A stretch of 64,000 nt of DNA, from the NCBI GenBank assembly GCA_965153355.1, contig OZ231126.1, forward strand, positions 2,728,001 through 2,792,000, given 5' to 3'. Origin of the DNA: Flaccisagitta enflata (lineage: Eukaryota > Chaetognatha > Sagittoidea > Aphragmophora). Positions 10,946 through 21,879 of this stretch are shown piece by piece (the first letter of the stretch is position 1; every line of letters begins with the position of its first letter). The position numbers and the translations under genes were made by a program. Under the pieces are notes generated by a model. The model worked only from the letters and a program-made list of their open reading frames with translations, did not search any database and was not told where the DNA came from.

Positions 10946-10979
10946 GCGCACCGTCTTGGCCCGTGTATCCGGCCTTGTT

Positions 10980-11309
10980 TATTCTTAACTACCATACCAA
11001 AGATGAAGAACAATTGACGCATTGCAAAACATAAGAGCAATCGTGAGGAGGCAAATACATGATAGAGAGAGATGTCCCACTCCAACCCAGCTCCTGGAGC
11101 TTCTAATCCAAAAGCTACAGCGCTGCTACTGCGCGCGCTTATGTGTGTGTCACAAGACTCTCTGTTCACATACATTTATTGTCTGATAATACACGATATG
11201 TCAGTAACGATTTTCTGAACAGAATTTTTCACAGTTCCTGAACGCAATTTCATTCACTAAAAAGATCTTACAAAAAAATAGGAATGAAAACGATGGATTC
11301 TGAAACGGA
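10980..11309. other. non-coding stretch, nothing identified
   Basis: No exon or repeat end was recognised between the D-element end and the proline-rich frame that follows. Confidence 0.4.
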
Positions 11310-11310
11310 G

Positions 11311-11645
11311 AAAACACCTTGGCTCCTCCTCCTCCTCCTCCTCCTCCTGATTACGATTCTGCAATATCAATGGGTCCAACATTAAGTCCACGACATGACC
11401 GATTCAAGCCTCCTTTTGATTCTACTCCAACCACTCCAAACCAAACTATTTTTGAGCCCATAGGGTGGGCACCAAACCCGTATCAACCATCTGCAAGTCC
11501 CAGGCATGCGAATTTTCAACCACCAATTTCCATGGAAACGATTCCTTACCCACCGGTATCAACTCCTTACCCTTTGGTGATAACCCCTGAGGGTCCAAAC
11601 CCTGTCTTACGGGGCAACTCCCACCCATACCAACTTCCAACCATT
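11311..11645 (+). CDS. possible proline-rich exon, unrecognised
   Basis: An open frame begins just after a possible GGAG acceptor and encodes an octaproline tract followed by DYDSAISMGPTLSPRHDRF. A second imperfect repeat, SPRHANFQPPISMETIPYPP, follows. The two SPRH-F-PP blocks suggest a protein-level repeat. There is no in-frame ATG (upstream stop at 11301), so it would have to be an internal exon. The frame runs on to 11831, but from about 11645 it enters repeat DNA rich in AACAAACCACG. No donor is certain. Confidence 0.3.
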
Positions 11646-12240
11646 GTAAAAAACGTCCTTTCCGGTTTGCACAAACCGGGACGTGGTTTGTTGATTTTGG
11701 CTGATTTTCAGCCAACCACCGCCAATTTATGTTGTAAGTCAACAAGCCACGGGACAGGGGTTTGTTGGATTTGGGTGCTTCCGAGGTTTATAGGAATCCA
11801 GCTGTGGTTTGTTGTCAGTTTGCCAAAGTAACAGGGCAGGTTTGTTGCAAACCAAGAAATGTCACTTTATTGGTTTAGATACAAACCACGGTCTAAGAAA
11901 AAACCGTGGTTCTTTTTCAAACCACAAAGAGATTGTTTTTGGTTTTATGAATAATTTTTTTTGTTTAAACCAAAAATTTTGTAACCTCATCTTTTTTGGC
12001 AACCATTTGCATTATTTTCTACTTAAAATAAAAAAAACAGGCTGCTGTTTCGGTGGACTGATAATTTTTATAAAAAAACTCTCAGTAGTTTTGAACTCTA
12101 ACAACAAAGACAATGGCCAAGGGGTTAAAGGACTTTGCTTCATATCCAAAGGTACCAAGTTTGATTCTCACAACTACCAGGTAAATTAAATGAGGTTGTA
12201 TGTTTGAAATATATATAGAGAGAGAAAGAGCCACTTTGCA
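11646..12240. repeat. dispersed repeat rich in CAAACCACG/CGTGGTTTG
   Basis: CGTGGTTTGTTG and CAAACCACG motifs recur in both orientations. Related sequence (GGTTTGTGCAAACCACAA, AACAAACCACGAACCAC) is found in each copy of the 1.09-kb tandem unit, for example at 13935-14010. It is probably an old MITE family. No gene is seen. Confidence 0.5.
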
Positions 12241-12273
12241 TTGTATCGTGGTTTGTTATACAAGGTGGTTTTT

Positions 12274-13836
12274 AGGTGCGCCATAGCACCTCTATGAGAG
12301 GCTCTGTCTGTCGGTTGGTCGGTCGGTTGGTTGGTTGGTTGGTCACGTCACGCTCGAGTTGAAGTTCTCGAAAAGACGCAAAAATCACTGGAAATGATTC
12401 AGAAATATGCTAGGATGATTTTTAGATGCGCCATAGCATCTCTATAAGAAGCTTTGTCCGTCCGTCCATCCATCCGTCGGTCACGCTCGAATGAAAAATC
12501 GCTAAAATTGTTTGAAATCAATAAAAAACTCATTTCTTTCATCATAAATGTATATATCATCATATGTATCATATATCATACATCATATCATACATCATAT
12601 GATATATCATATATCATATCATATATCATATCAGATATCATATCATATATCATATATATCATATCATATAGCATATCATATATCATACATCATATCATAT
12701 ATCATATCATATATCATATCATATATCATATCATATATCATATCATAAATCATATCATATATCATATAATAATAATATAATATAAAAGTAAAGCTACCAA
12801 AGGAAGCAACCTTTTTATGAGTTGCTCATCGAGATGGTAGCTATTCCGACAGAATTACAATTATGTGGCAAAGAAAAAAAATAACATATCATATCATATA
12901 TCATATCATATCATATCATATCATATATCATATCATATATCATATCATATATCATATCATATATCATATCATATATCACATTATATATCACATCATATAT
13001 CACATCATATATCACATCATATATCACATCATATATCATATCATATATCATATCATATATCATATCATATATCATATCATATATCATATCATATATCCTG
13101 TCATATATCCTGTCATATATCATATCATATCTTATATCATATCATATCATATATCATATCATATATCATATATCAAATCATATCATATATCATATTATAT
13201 ATCATATCATATATCATATCATATATCATATCATATATCATATCATATATCATATCATATATCATATCATCAAATCATATCATATATATCATATCATATA
13301 TCCATATCATATATCATATCATATATCATATCATATATCATATCATATATCATATCATATATCACATTATATATCACATTATATATCACATCATATATAT
13401 CATTTATATCATATATACCATATATATCATAAATGATACTAATATAATCAGCTACGGTTAGGTCTTATAGAGCTGGGGATAGGTTGGATAGGTCTGGCAA
13501 TAGGTCGGATAGGGCTTAGGATAGGTCTGATAGAGCTGGGGATAGGTCTGATAGAGCTGGTGATAGGTCTGATAGAGCTTGGGAAAGGTCTGATAGAGCT
13601 CGGGAGAGGCCTGATAGAGCTCGGGATAGGTCTTATAGAGCTAGGAATGGTCTGATAGAGCTAGGGATAGGTCTGATGGAGCTAGGGATAGCTATGGATT
13701 AATAATGCCCGGCGGGATAGGTCTGATAGAGCTAGGAATGGTCTGATAGAGCTAGGGATTGGTCTGTTGGAGCTAGGGATAGCTATGAATAAATAACGCT
13801 CGGCGCACCGTCTTGGCCCGTGTATCCGGCCTTGTT
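12274..13836 (+). mobile_element. F1 element, subfamily D, second long copy
   Basis: It has the same order as at 8478-10979: D hairpin (12274-12291), GGTCGGTTGG repeats, nested E hairpin at 12424, TATCA satellite, GATAGGTCTGATAGAGCTGG array, GGCGCACC motif and the CCGTGTATCCGGCCTTGTT terminus. The shared nested E hairpin indicates that both copies descend from one composite. Confidence 0.6.
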
Positions 13837-16326
13837 TAAAAAAAGGGCGCCTGGCCAACTTCCAAATACCAAAGAAATTGACCCAAAAACCAAGCATTTG
13901 GCAATGGTTTCATAATTGCTTCAAGAACAGTCCATGGTTTGTGCAAACCACAATTTTTTCTTGAAGTCCCCTAACTTTTTGGTAAACCGGGCAACAAACC
14001 ACGAACCACATTTTTTACAGTGACCTACTATCCAGAGCAAAAGTATGGCAAAACAATAAGACTTTATTTATTCATTCAATAAATGATACATAAAATGATT
14101 CTGAAATATATTTAATAATTGATGTTCATTTCTTGGGTATCAATGACATATCATATATCATATCATATATCATATCATATATCATATCATATATCCTGTC
14201 ATATATCCTGTCATATATCATATCATATCTTATATCATATCATATCATATATCATATCATATATCATATATCAAATCATATCATATATCATATTATATAT
14301 CATATCATATATCATATCATATCATATATCATATCATATATCATATCATATATCATATATCAAATCATATCATATATCATATCATATACCATATCATATA
14401 TCATATCATATATCATATCATATATCATATCATATATCATATCATATATCACATTATATATCACATTATATATCACATCATATATATCATTTATATCATA
14501 TATACCATATATATCATAAATGATACTAATATAATCAGCTACGGTTAGGTCTTATAGAGCTGGGGATAGGTTGGATAGGTCTGGTGATAGGTCGGATAGG
14601 TCTTAGGATAGGTCTGATAGAGCTGGGGATAGGTCTGATAGAGCTGGTGATAGGTCTGATAGAGCTTGGGAAAGGTCTGATAGAGCTCGGGAGAGGCCTG
14701 ATAGAGCTCGGGATAGGTCTTATAGAGCTAGGAATGGTCTGATAGAGCTAGGGATAGGTCTGATGGAGCTAGGGATAGCTATGGATTAATAATGCCCGGC
14801 GGGATAGATCTGATAGAGCTAGGAATGGTCTGATAGAGCTAGGGATTGGTCTGTTGGAGCTAGGGATAGCTATGAATAAATAACGCTCGGCGCACCGTCT
14901 TGGCCCGTGTATCCGGCCTTGTTTAAAAAAAGGGCGCCTGGCCAACTTCCAAATACCAAAGAAATTGACCCAAAAACCAAGCATTTGGCAATGGTTTCAT
15001 AATTGCTTCAAGAACAGTCCATGGTTTGTGCAAACCACAATTTTTTCTTGAAGTCCCCTAACTTTTTGGTAAACCGGGCAACAAACCACGAACCACATTT
15101 TTTACAGTGACCTACTATCCAGAGCAAAAGTATGGCAAAACCATAAGACTTTATTTATTCATTCAATAAATGATACATAAAATGATTCTGAAATATATTT
15201 AATAATTGATGTTCATTTCTTGGGTATCAATGACATATCATATATCATATCATATATCATATCATATATCATATCATATATCCTGTCATATATCCTGTCA
15301 TATATCATATCATATCTTATATCATATCATATCATATATCATATCATATATCATATATCAAATCATATCATATATCATATTATATATCATATCATTTATC
15401 ATATCATATATCATATCATATATCATATCATATATCATATCATATATCATATATCAAATCATATCATATATCATATCATATACCATATCATATATCATAT
15501 CATATATCATATCATATATCATATCATATATCATATCATATATCACATTATATATCACATTATATATCACATCATATATATCATTTATATCATATATACC
15601 ATATATATCATAAATGATACTAATATAATCAGCTACGGTTAGGTCTTATAGAGCTGGGGATAGGTTGGATAGGTCTGGCAATAGGTCGGATAGGGCTTAG
15701 GATAGGTCTGATAGAGCTGGGGATAGGTCTGATGAGCTGGTGATAGGTCTGATAGAGCTTGGGAAAGGTCTGATAGAGCTCGGGAGAGGCCTGATAGAGC
15801 TCGGGATAGGTCTTATAGAGCTAGGAATGGTGTGATAGAGCTAGGGATAGGTCTGATGGAGCTAGGAATAGCTATGGATTAATAATGCCCGGCGGGATAG
15901 ATCTGATAGAGCTAGGAATGGTCTGATAGAGCTAGGGATTGGTCTGTTGGAGCTAGGGATAGCTATGAATAAATAACGCTCGGCGCACCGTCTTGGCCCG
16001 TGTATCCGGCCTTGTTTAAAAAAAGGGCGCCTGGCCAACTTCCAAATACCAAAGAAATTGACCCAAAAACCAAGCATTTGGCAATGGTTTCATAATTGCT
16101 TCAAGAACAGTCCATGGTTTGTGCAAACCACAATTTGTTCTTGAAGTCCCCTAACTTTTTGGTAAACCGGGCAACAAACCACGAACCACATTTTTTACAG
16201 TGACCTACTATCCAGAGCAAAAGTATGGCAAAACCATAAGACTTTATTTATTCATTCAATAAATGATACATAAAATGATTCTGAAATATATTTAATAATT
16301 GATGTTCATTTCTTGGGTATCAATGA
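12885..16326. repeat. tandem triplication of a ~1.09-kb unit
   Basis: Each unit contains satellite, the tract CAGCTACGGTTAGGTC, the 20-bp minisatellite, the F1-D 3' end, a conserved ~300-bp tail (GGGCGCCTGGCCAACTTCC through TTCTTGGGTATCAATGAC) and then the next satellite block. Units end at about 14147, 15234 and 16326. The second and third (1087 and 1092 bp) are almost identical, including minisatellite unit order, so the duplication is recent. Identical 71-residue minus-strand frames in each are repeat-derived. Confidence 0.85.
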
Positions 16327-16599
16327 CCACCTTTGTAGGCCTCAGCATGCGTTTGAAAAGAGAATTTAGGAAAGTTATAAAGATTTTCCTTTAGACATAA
16401 AGGGTGATTCTTTTAAGCCTTGCTATGCAACCAAAGTTTCATGTCTCTTGCTTTGTAGCTGCTTTGTTTGAGACTAAAGTTGGGGTTGAGAACTAGACTG
16501 GCCGCCAGCCAACCACCAAAAAAATTCATGCCATGTTTTATGTGCTATTGCTTCCATCTAACAAACACTGTGTCAGAATGCTATCTCTTAATACTATCT

Positions 16600-17060
16600 T
16601 CCAAAAAGAGTACTCTTTAACGATTCTTCCAATTTAACAAAAATTGGTGACTAAATTGAAGCCCTTTAAATTTCCGAGCTAGTCGTGCAAACCGCATCCC
16701 TCTAACCTACCCTGTAATTGGTTTAGAAGTTATCTCACTTAAAGTAAAAAGACTTCCTCTTGCAGGATTCATAATTTGACTTTTTTTATGGTAGTCGTTT
16801 CTTTTCAAACAATCGTAACTCATTTGTTTTTTGATGAATCAACAAAAAATTGGTGACCAAAGTGTAGAGTTTTTCAATGGGCATTTTAACCTTTTTTACA
16901 CCAACAAAATTGGTTCAGCCGTTTAAAAGTTACGGTCAATCAAAGTTTGAAAAGGGAAAAAATATGTGATTGCGCAAAATGCATGGAATACTATCACTCA
17001 AAAGAGTGCCTCAAGGGGCCCTAAAAATCACTTCCCTGGCAAATAGCAGCCAAAATTAGG
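16600..17060. repeat. dispersed ~450-bp repeat, copy 1
   Basis: Blocks such as GTGCAAACCGCATCCCTC, GTTTAGAAGTTATCTCACTT and TTGTTTTTTGATGAAT, followed by a GGTGACC motif, occur in the same order at 25200-25645. The two are diverged, with indels. No coding potential is evident. Confidence 0.7.
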
Positions 17061-17162
17061 TCATGATAAGCCCACATTAAAAATGAATTGCTTGGCAATT
17101 GAATGATATAGGTTCTTTAGTTAGGGGATGTTTCTAGTGAAAGTGAGACCATTGAAAAAAAG

Positions 17163-17231
17163 TCTCAGACCCATCAAGGATCGAACTACCGAACTATAGC
17201 AGGGGAGTTGGATGACTTATCAGTGCGCCAT
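17163..17231 (-). other. tRNA-like sequence (degenerate) inside MITE
   Basis: On the minus strand, TGGCGCACTGATAAGTCATC resembles a pol III A box and AGTTCGATCC resembles a B box at roughly tRNA spacing. The acceptor stem does not pair convincingly, so this is a SINE-head-like relic rather than a tRNA gene. Confidence 0.35.
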
Positions 17232-17383
17232 GAAGTACAACATACTCGGGGATGATGGGATCAGGCTAGTTTCAAAAGTGATTGGCAAATTATTGCCCAA
17301 ACGTAGTTCAAGACCTGTGCAAGAGTACCTTTTTCCAAAGATCGCAATATATGAAAGGGCATTCACAGTATAGTGGTCTATCC

Positions 17384-17456
17384 CCACGGTGGCGTACATG
17401 TAGCAAGCGCGACTGTGTTTCTAAAGGTGTGGGATCGAACCCTGCAATCCCCGGGA
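17384..17456 (+). other. second tRNA-like sequence inside MITE
   Basis: GGTGGCGTACATGTAGC (A-box-like) and GGGATCGAACCCTGC (B-box-like, with a T-arm that can pair) lie about 30 bp apart. The CCCACGG...CCCCGGG edges do not form a normal acceptor stem. Its orientation is opposite to the one at 17163-17231. Confidence 0.35.
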
Positions 17457-17546
17457 ATTTTTTTCAATGGCCCTACTGCCTAAAACGCATTAATCTTGGA
17501 ATACGAGCAAAACGCGTTTCAGGCTTTCACTAGAAACATCCCCTTA

Positions 17547-17880
17547 ATGAATAAAATAAATTCGGAGGTTGAAAGATTTTTTTTTGGAAGATAGTAACTA
17601 ACTGCAATTTTTTTAGCTATTTTTGATTTTGCGTAACAATTTTGTCTGTCTGTCATTTCAAAACGCTTTGACTTACATGAATGCAGTTTGCGTCATTAGA
17701 TCAGAAATTTGATCTAGTTTTAGAATCTCGCTGATTTTTATGCGGATTTTTGGTTCTAAGCAGAGATTTTGCTCAAAATATCTGTTGCCATACTTTTGCT
17801 CTAGATAGTATAACATTGGCTCCAATACAAACAGTTGCCAACCGGCCTCAATGACACCGACTGCAGCACCATCTGGTGGC
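17547..17880. other. AT-rich stretch, nothing identified
   Basis: No exon or repeat end recognised. A GA microsatellite (17889-17913) directly abuts the next F1 element. Confidence 0.45.
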
Positions 17881-17921
17881 CAGTTTGTGAGAGAGAGAGA
17901 GAGAGAGAGAGAGCAGTTTTT

Positions 17922-18083
17922 AGTCGCGGACACGCGACTCTACACCTTGCGCTGTCGGTCGGTAGGTCGGTATGTCGGTCCGTCCGTCCGTCTGTCCGTC
18001 ACATTTTTGAATTCCGAGCGGTTTTCGCGTTACTGCTCCTGCCCAACCGTCCGCGACTGGATTGCCGTGTATCCGGCCTTGTT
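17922..18083 (+). mobile_element. F1 hairpin element, subfamily B, intact reference copy
   Basis: Hairpin AGTCGCG-GACA-CGCGACT is followed by CTACACCTTGCGCTGTC, GGTCGGTAGGTC repeats, CACATTTTTGAATTCCGAGC, GTTACTGCTCCTGCCCAACC, the motif CCGTCCGCGACTGG and the end GCCGTGTATCCGGCCTTGTT. This uninterrupted copy defines the empty site used to read the nested insertion at 2426-2607. Confidence 0.9.
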
Positions 18084-18645
18084 TCAAGTCGCGGACATGT
18101 GCTCATCCATTTGTCGGTCTGTCTGTCGGGTGGTCTCTCCGTCCGTGAGCATGAGTTAAAAAGTGGTTAAATGAGTGTTGTAGAAGCTTGTGTTTGTCTG
18201 GGGGTGAGGGGCGGATGGGGGTTAGAGGCCCCTACTCTGTAGTGTCGCCTTGCGGGTTTCTTGATCAGATACCGGCCTCTGCTTGTCTTATAACATTTTT
18301 GAATAAGGATTTGAATAAATGGTTACCAGGCTATCTAAATTCATAAAAATCACTTTTTAAGCCTCTTAGGTTGCCACCCTAGTCATCATTTTTGAAGAAT
18401 TCAATAGTTATGGTTTCCCTGTGAACTTGAAAGCACTGCATAGGCATAAGCGCGGGACTTGATCTTTTTGCTTACCTCGTCTCCTCGACAATCGGCAATA
18501 CATCCAACCACGCCTGTTTGGCACCTTCGATTGTCTGATTAAGGAGTCAAGACGAGGTTAGGTCGAGGAGAGATCAAGTGTACCGTATTTTTTTTCTAAA
18601 AAGCGCCCCGGGCGGTTTTGAAATTGAAATATGACTTTGCTTTTT
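18084..18645. other. F1 5'-end fragment and non-coding sequence
   Basis: AAGTCGCGGACATGTGC and GTCGGTCTGTC repeats at about 18087-18160 look like the start of a further, decayed F1 copy lacking a 3' end. From about 18190 onward I see no gene. Confidence 0.45.
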
Positions 18646-18831
18646 AGTTGCGGACACGCAACTCTATAAGAGGCTTTGTCCGTCCGTCGGTCCGTCGGTC
18701 CGTCGGTCCATTGGTCCGTTGGTCGGTTGGTCCGTTGGTCCGTTGGTCGGTCCATCACGCTCGAGTTGAAGAGTGGGAAAACGCGCATTTCCGCCCCTGC
18801 CGCAACTGGTGGCCGTGTATCCGGCCTTGTT
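18646..18831 (+). mobile_element. F1 hairpin element, subfamily A
   Basis: AGTTGCG-GACA-CGCAACT hairpin, CTATAAGAGGCTTTGTCC, long GTCGGTCC array, CACGCTCGAGTTGAAGAGTG, then CCTGCCGCAACTGGTGG and CCGTGTATCCGGCCTTGTT. The 3' motif has lost three bases but keeps CCGCAACT. Confidence 0.88.
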
Positions 18832-18971
18832 AACCTTTCATTAAGCGCCCTTTTATATTGTGGATAAACTGTCATTCAGTCTTATCTTGCCGGTCTGTTG
18901 GGTCACCCATTAGTCAGACGATGCTCCAGCCGCCCATGTTAGCCCAAGACAAGATGAAATACCTTCCTCAC

Positions 18972-19016
18972 CTGAGTTTCCTTTCGGGCCGATCGGTCCT
19001 GTACTTCCGGTGTTTC
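18972..19016 (-). CDS. 45-bp collagen Gly-X-Y exon
   Basis: On the minus strand an ACACAG acceptor and a GTGAGG donor enclose exactly 45 bp that read (G)NTGSTGPIGPKGNSG, with glycine at every third position. The exon begins and ends inside a Gly codon (phase 1 at both ends). Forty-five bp exons are a classic collagen length, and split Gly codons are usual in basement-membrane and other non-fibrillar collagens. Neighbouring collagen exons were not found close by, which is plausible given the repeat-swollen introns. The exons at 20136-20348 and 21648-21689 lie upstream on the same strand in compatible phase. Confidence 0.6.
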
Positions 19017-19238
19017 CTGTGTGGTTGAATGATGGATTATTATGGACTGATTTGGCTCCTTATCATAACTTCGCGTGCCACGTTCGTGGCTGTCGCTCCT
19101 GCGTTTTCTCACAATAGTAGACCTCTTTTTTTATCTTATTTGATCACATCTTCTCGTATTCTTACTCACTCCGTAATTTGTATTACCTGGATTTCTTGGG
19201 TAGTTCTTTTTGCAAACTCTACGCGTAGGACACATCTA

Positions 19239-19240
<2 letters not shown>

Positions 19241-19302
<62 letters not shown>

Positions 19303-19346
19303 GTCGCTCTCTCGGTTTCGTTTGGTATTTGATACTGCTCCGCTCA

Positions 19347-19419
<73 letters not shown>

Positions 19420-19420
19420 T
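19241..19420. repeat. two (CT)n microsatellites
   Basis: CT runs at about 19241-19295 and 19350-19417, separated by about 55 bp of unique sequence. Confidence 0.9.
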
Positions 19421-19679
19421 CTCTTGTATTATAATTGATCTATTCTTCCTTTTTTATTATTTTTTTTTCGCGTTCTCTCATTCTGTTCAATTTCGTATTG
19501 ATGTTTTTTTTCCATGAAAAAAAAAACGTTGTTACTATTGCTTATGGCAATGTCAGGGGCGTTCCCCTTGGGATTGCAGACTGTGACCACATGACGGACT
19601 CTTACTATGTGAATGAGTCGGTAGGGTTTCACCGTTGGACTCATTTTTTGTCTTATTGATTCCATTTCAGAAAAAAAAT

Positions 19680-19736
19680 CACTCCCAGCAGGGCATCGGG
19701 TACCGCTGACCATGTGCAATCCTTGGATGACTTGTT
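19680..19736 (+). mobile_element. F2 3'-end fragment
   Basis: CAGCAGGGCATCGGGTACCG, CTGACCATGTGCAATCC and TTGGATGACTTGTT match the last ~57 bp of the intact F2 element at 36745-37653. No F2 5' end lies upstream within several kb. The flanks 19421-19679 and 19737-20135 hold no gene I can support. Confidence 0.7.
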
Positions 19737-20135
19737 TAGCTTTTGGTGGGGCAGCCATTTTAGGGACAAAAAGGATAAGTTTTAGGGTTCAAGACAGAAA
19801 TTCAAAAATTGCTCTGATGACGCCATTTATATTCCCCTTAGGTACTCAAAATAACTTCAAGCTTAAACATCAATGCAACTGAATTGACTGTAGGGGGGTA
19901 TGCTAAAACTTTTGCGCCTCCACATCTTATATTTTGCGTCCATGTGTACAGAAAAATATGTAATAAAGATGCGGCAAAGACCCCCTAAAAATGTTTATAA
20001 ATCCAAACCCCTGAAAATACAGAAAAATAGACTAAAAAGCAGCGGTAAAAGGGGAAAAAGCATATCAACTCAACATATCGAGACCGGAAAGGTTGATGTC
20101 GGTGGCCGTGGCTCCGACTATTTCGCTGTCGTCAC

Positions 20136-20348
20136 CCGCCACGGGGACAATGCATGACCAAGACAGACGTTTCCTTTTCTGGTTGACGCGACGAATTTCG
20201 TTGCGCGCGCAAGAACAACAAGAAACTTTGGATTTCTTCAAGTAAAAACTGTGAGCCTCGTCGAATTTGGGGTCCGTGGCTGAAACTGACATTTGCCCGC
20301 TGCCGCTCTGACAAATGACGATGTTGGTGACAATGGGATCAAGAGAGA
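20136..20348 (-). CDS. probable internal exon, Cys-containing, possibly of the collagen-like gene
   Basis: An ATGATAG acceptor (phase 1) and a GGTGACG donor (phase 1) bound 213 bp, GC-richer than the flanks, which read SLDPIVTNIVICQSGSG, then FDEAHSFYLKKSKVSCCSCA, RNEIRRVNQKRKRLSW and SCIVPVA(G). A basic KRKR patch follows a CC-x-C cluster. If the donor is ignored the frame stops at 20065. Phase joins cleanly from 21648-21689 and into the collagen exon at 18972-19016, where the split codon would restore Gly. I recognise no domain. Confidence 0.4.
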
Positions 20349-20895
20349 CTATCATGAGAGATTTATGTTACGCTGGTTAGCTTGGTAAAATTTATATATA
20401 CAAAAATCTTTTGGATTTTCTCATCCACTTGGCATTGATATTGTAACAGGGTGTGCAAAATTATCCACAATTTGCCATTTAATTTTTTTAAAAGACTTTA
20501 GAAGATAATGATTTATAGAAGCATGAGTAGTATTCAAAACTAAATTTAATAATGTTAGTAATAAAACTTTTTGGGTAGATTTTACTCTAATAAAACACAG
20601 ATTTTTTAAGATAATTTGAAATTCTGCAATTAGTTTTTCTTGCTTTATAGGCCTAGTTTGTTCACTTCAATGAGATCCAGTCATGTTGATATAATTTACC
20701 TCTTTCAGCATAATGTGTGCCAAACAAAGAAAATCATTATTGAGTAATCACAAATACAAGATTCTATGATTTTATAATCTATTTGGCCTATCAAATAAAA
20801 TCCTGTCATAATCAAAATCTTTGCGTCAAATAATTTGACTCCCACAGTCGAGGTCTGGTCACTGTCGTTATATGCAAGATTACCAATTCCACGTC

Positions 20896-20898
<3 letters not shown>
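20349..20898. other. AT-rich stretch, probably intronic
   Basis: No exon or repeat end recognised. Confidence 0.4.

Positions 20899-20981
<83 letters not shown>
20899..20981. repeat. (CT)n microsatellite
   Basis: An uninterrupted CT run of about 80 bp. Confidence 0.92.
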
Positions 20982-20984
<3 letters not shown>

Positions 20985-21052
20985 CAACGGCCAAAGTCAA
21001 TCCCAAAGGGTCGGTCCTTCAATTCAAGGGGGGGGGGGGGGTGTGTGGCTAC

Positions 21053-21262
21053 TTTATCTATTTATTCAGCTTTTCTTATGTTGAACTTTCTCTCTAGATT
21101 TGTAAATTCTCCATTCTTTGTACGTATCAATACCTAGAGCTGCGATACCTATTTATTCACCTTCCTATGTTGAATTTTGTTTTTTAGTATTTCTGTAGAC
21201 ATATAAAAAAAATAGAAACAAAATTCCCATTACTAGTACGTAACAATACGTAGATCTGCTGT
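21053..21262. repeat. imperfect ~100-bp tandem duplication
   Basis: CTATTTATTCA...TATGTTGAA...CTAGATTTG...GTACGTA(T)CAATAC occurs at 21056-21140 and again at 21147-21255, diverged. Confidence 0.55.
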
Positions 21263-21292
21263 CCGAATCTGCACTGACCAAAATGGGGAAAA

Positions 21293-21490
21293 AACAAGGC
21301 CGGATACACGGCTACCGAAGTCGCGTGCGGGTGGGCAGGGGCCATATTTGAGGTCACCAGACTATTTGGGCAGGAGCAGTGAGGTCAAAGAAATAAAATC
21401 ATAAAAAAAAGTAAAGTGTGACGGACCAACCGACAGACCGACAGACCGACCAACGGACAAAGCGGGTTGTAGAGTCGCGTGCACGCGACT
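21293..21490 (-). mobile_element. F1 hairpin element, subfamily C
   Basis: On the minus strand: hairpin AGTCGCG-TGCA-CGCGACT, CTACAACCCGCTTTGTCC, GGTCGG repeats, CACACTTTACTTTTTTTTAT and TTTCTTTGACCTCACTGC. The 3' motif CCGCACGCGACTTCGG follows, then the end GCCGTGTATCCGGCCTTGTT. The loop TGC of the hairpin is matched by GCA in the 3' motif. Confidence 0.9.
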
Positions 21491-21647
21491 AAAAATGTGA
21501 TTAACTTGATTTAGCTCTGTGCCTGGCTTATTTCTGACCCAAAAGGGACTGACTCTTTGGGAAAAGCTGACTACTTAGCTCTTACTACCATTTTTTTTTC
21601 TGAATGATAAACAAACAAATGATAAACAGGAGAAAAAATGTACTTAC

Positions 21648-21689
21648 GACGGCGTACTTCCGAAGGCAACATTTGTGTTTCAACGGGGG
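21648..21689 (-). CDS. possible 42-bp exon upstream of 20136-20348
   Basis: A GATTTTAG acceptor and a strong GTAAGT donor enclose 42 bp reading (P)PVETQMLPSEVRR in phase 1 to phase 1. The phase fits the exon at 20136-20348. It is very short, so the splice sites alone are weak proof. Confidence 0.35.
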
Positions 21690-21879
21690 CTAAAATCAAA
21701 AATTGAAAATGAATAAAACTGAATAATTATACCAAAATAATCATTGAAATATATCACAGTTGTTATTTTATTGCAAAATTTGCATTAAATCATGAAATAG
21801 AACCAAATATTGACAAAGCTGATAAAGAAAATATATTGCAAATTACAGAAAATTTCATATTTGGTTACTAACAGGGGGC

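Larger units (their letters stand above)
8478..10979 (+). mobile_element. long F1 element, subfamily D, filled with AT satellite
   Basis: The 5' hairpin is AGGTGC-GCCATA-GCACCT (8478-8495), followed by CTATGAGAGGCTCTGTC and GGTCGGTTGG repeats. The interior holds an E-type hairpin (8620-8637), TATCA satellite, a 117-bp direct-repeat cassette and a 20-bp minisatellite. The 3' end has GGCGCACC (the complement of GGTGCGCC), then CCGTGTATCCGGCCTTGTT. The end-to-end assignment is inferred from matching ends and from the shorter parallel copy at 12274-13836. Confidence 0.6.
17124..17543. mobile_element. MITE with GGGGATGTTTCTAGTGAAAG ends and TTA target
   Basis: A 420-bp element with near-perfect 20-bp TIRs (GGGGATGTTTCTAGTGAAAG left, its complement right). 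TTA lies on both sides (17121-17123 and 17544-17546). A 3-bp TTA/TWA duplication is typical of PIF/Harbinger elements. Two tRNA-like segments lie inside in opposite orientations. Confidence 0.75.

Noticed and set aside
13682-16077. Three identical 71-residue minus-strand frames
   Set aside because: They lie within the tandem 1.09-kb unit and span the F1-D 3' end and minisatellite; identity reflects recent duplication, not conservation.
17384-17456. Functional tRNA gene
   Set aside because: B-box-like sequence is present but the acceptor stem does not pair, and it lies inside a MITE.
17922-18083. F1 as a classical Helitron
   Set aside because: The expected 5' TC and 3' CTRR ends with A/T insertion are absent; the 3' hairpin and lack of duplication are only loosely similar.
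19429-19758. Minus-strand frame starting MAAPPKAKQVIQ
   Set aside because: The N-terminal part is the F2 3' end read backwards and the remainder has no recognisable domain.
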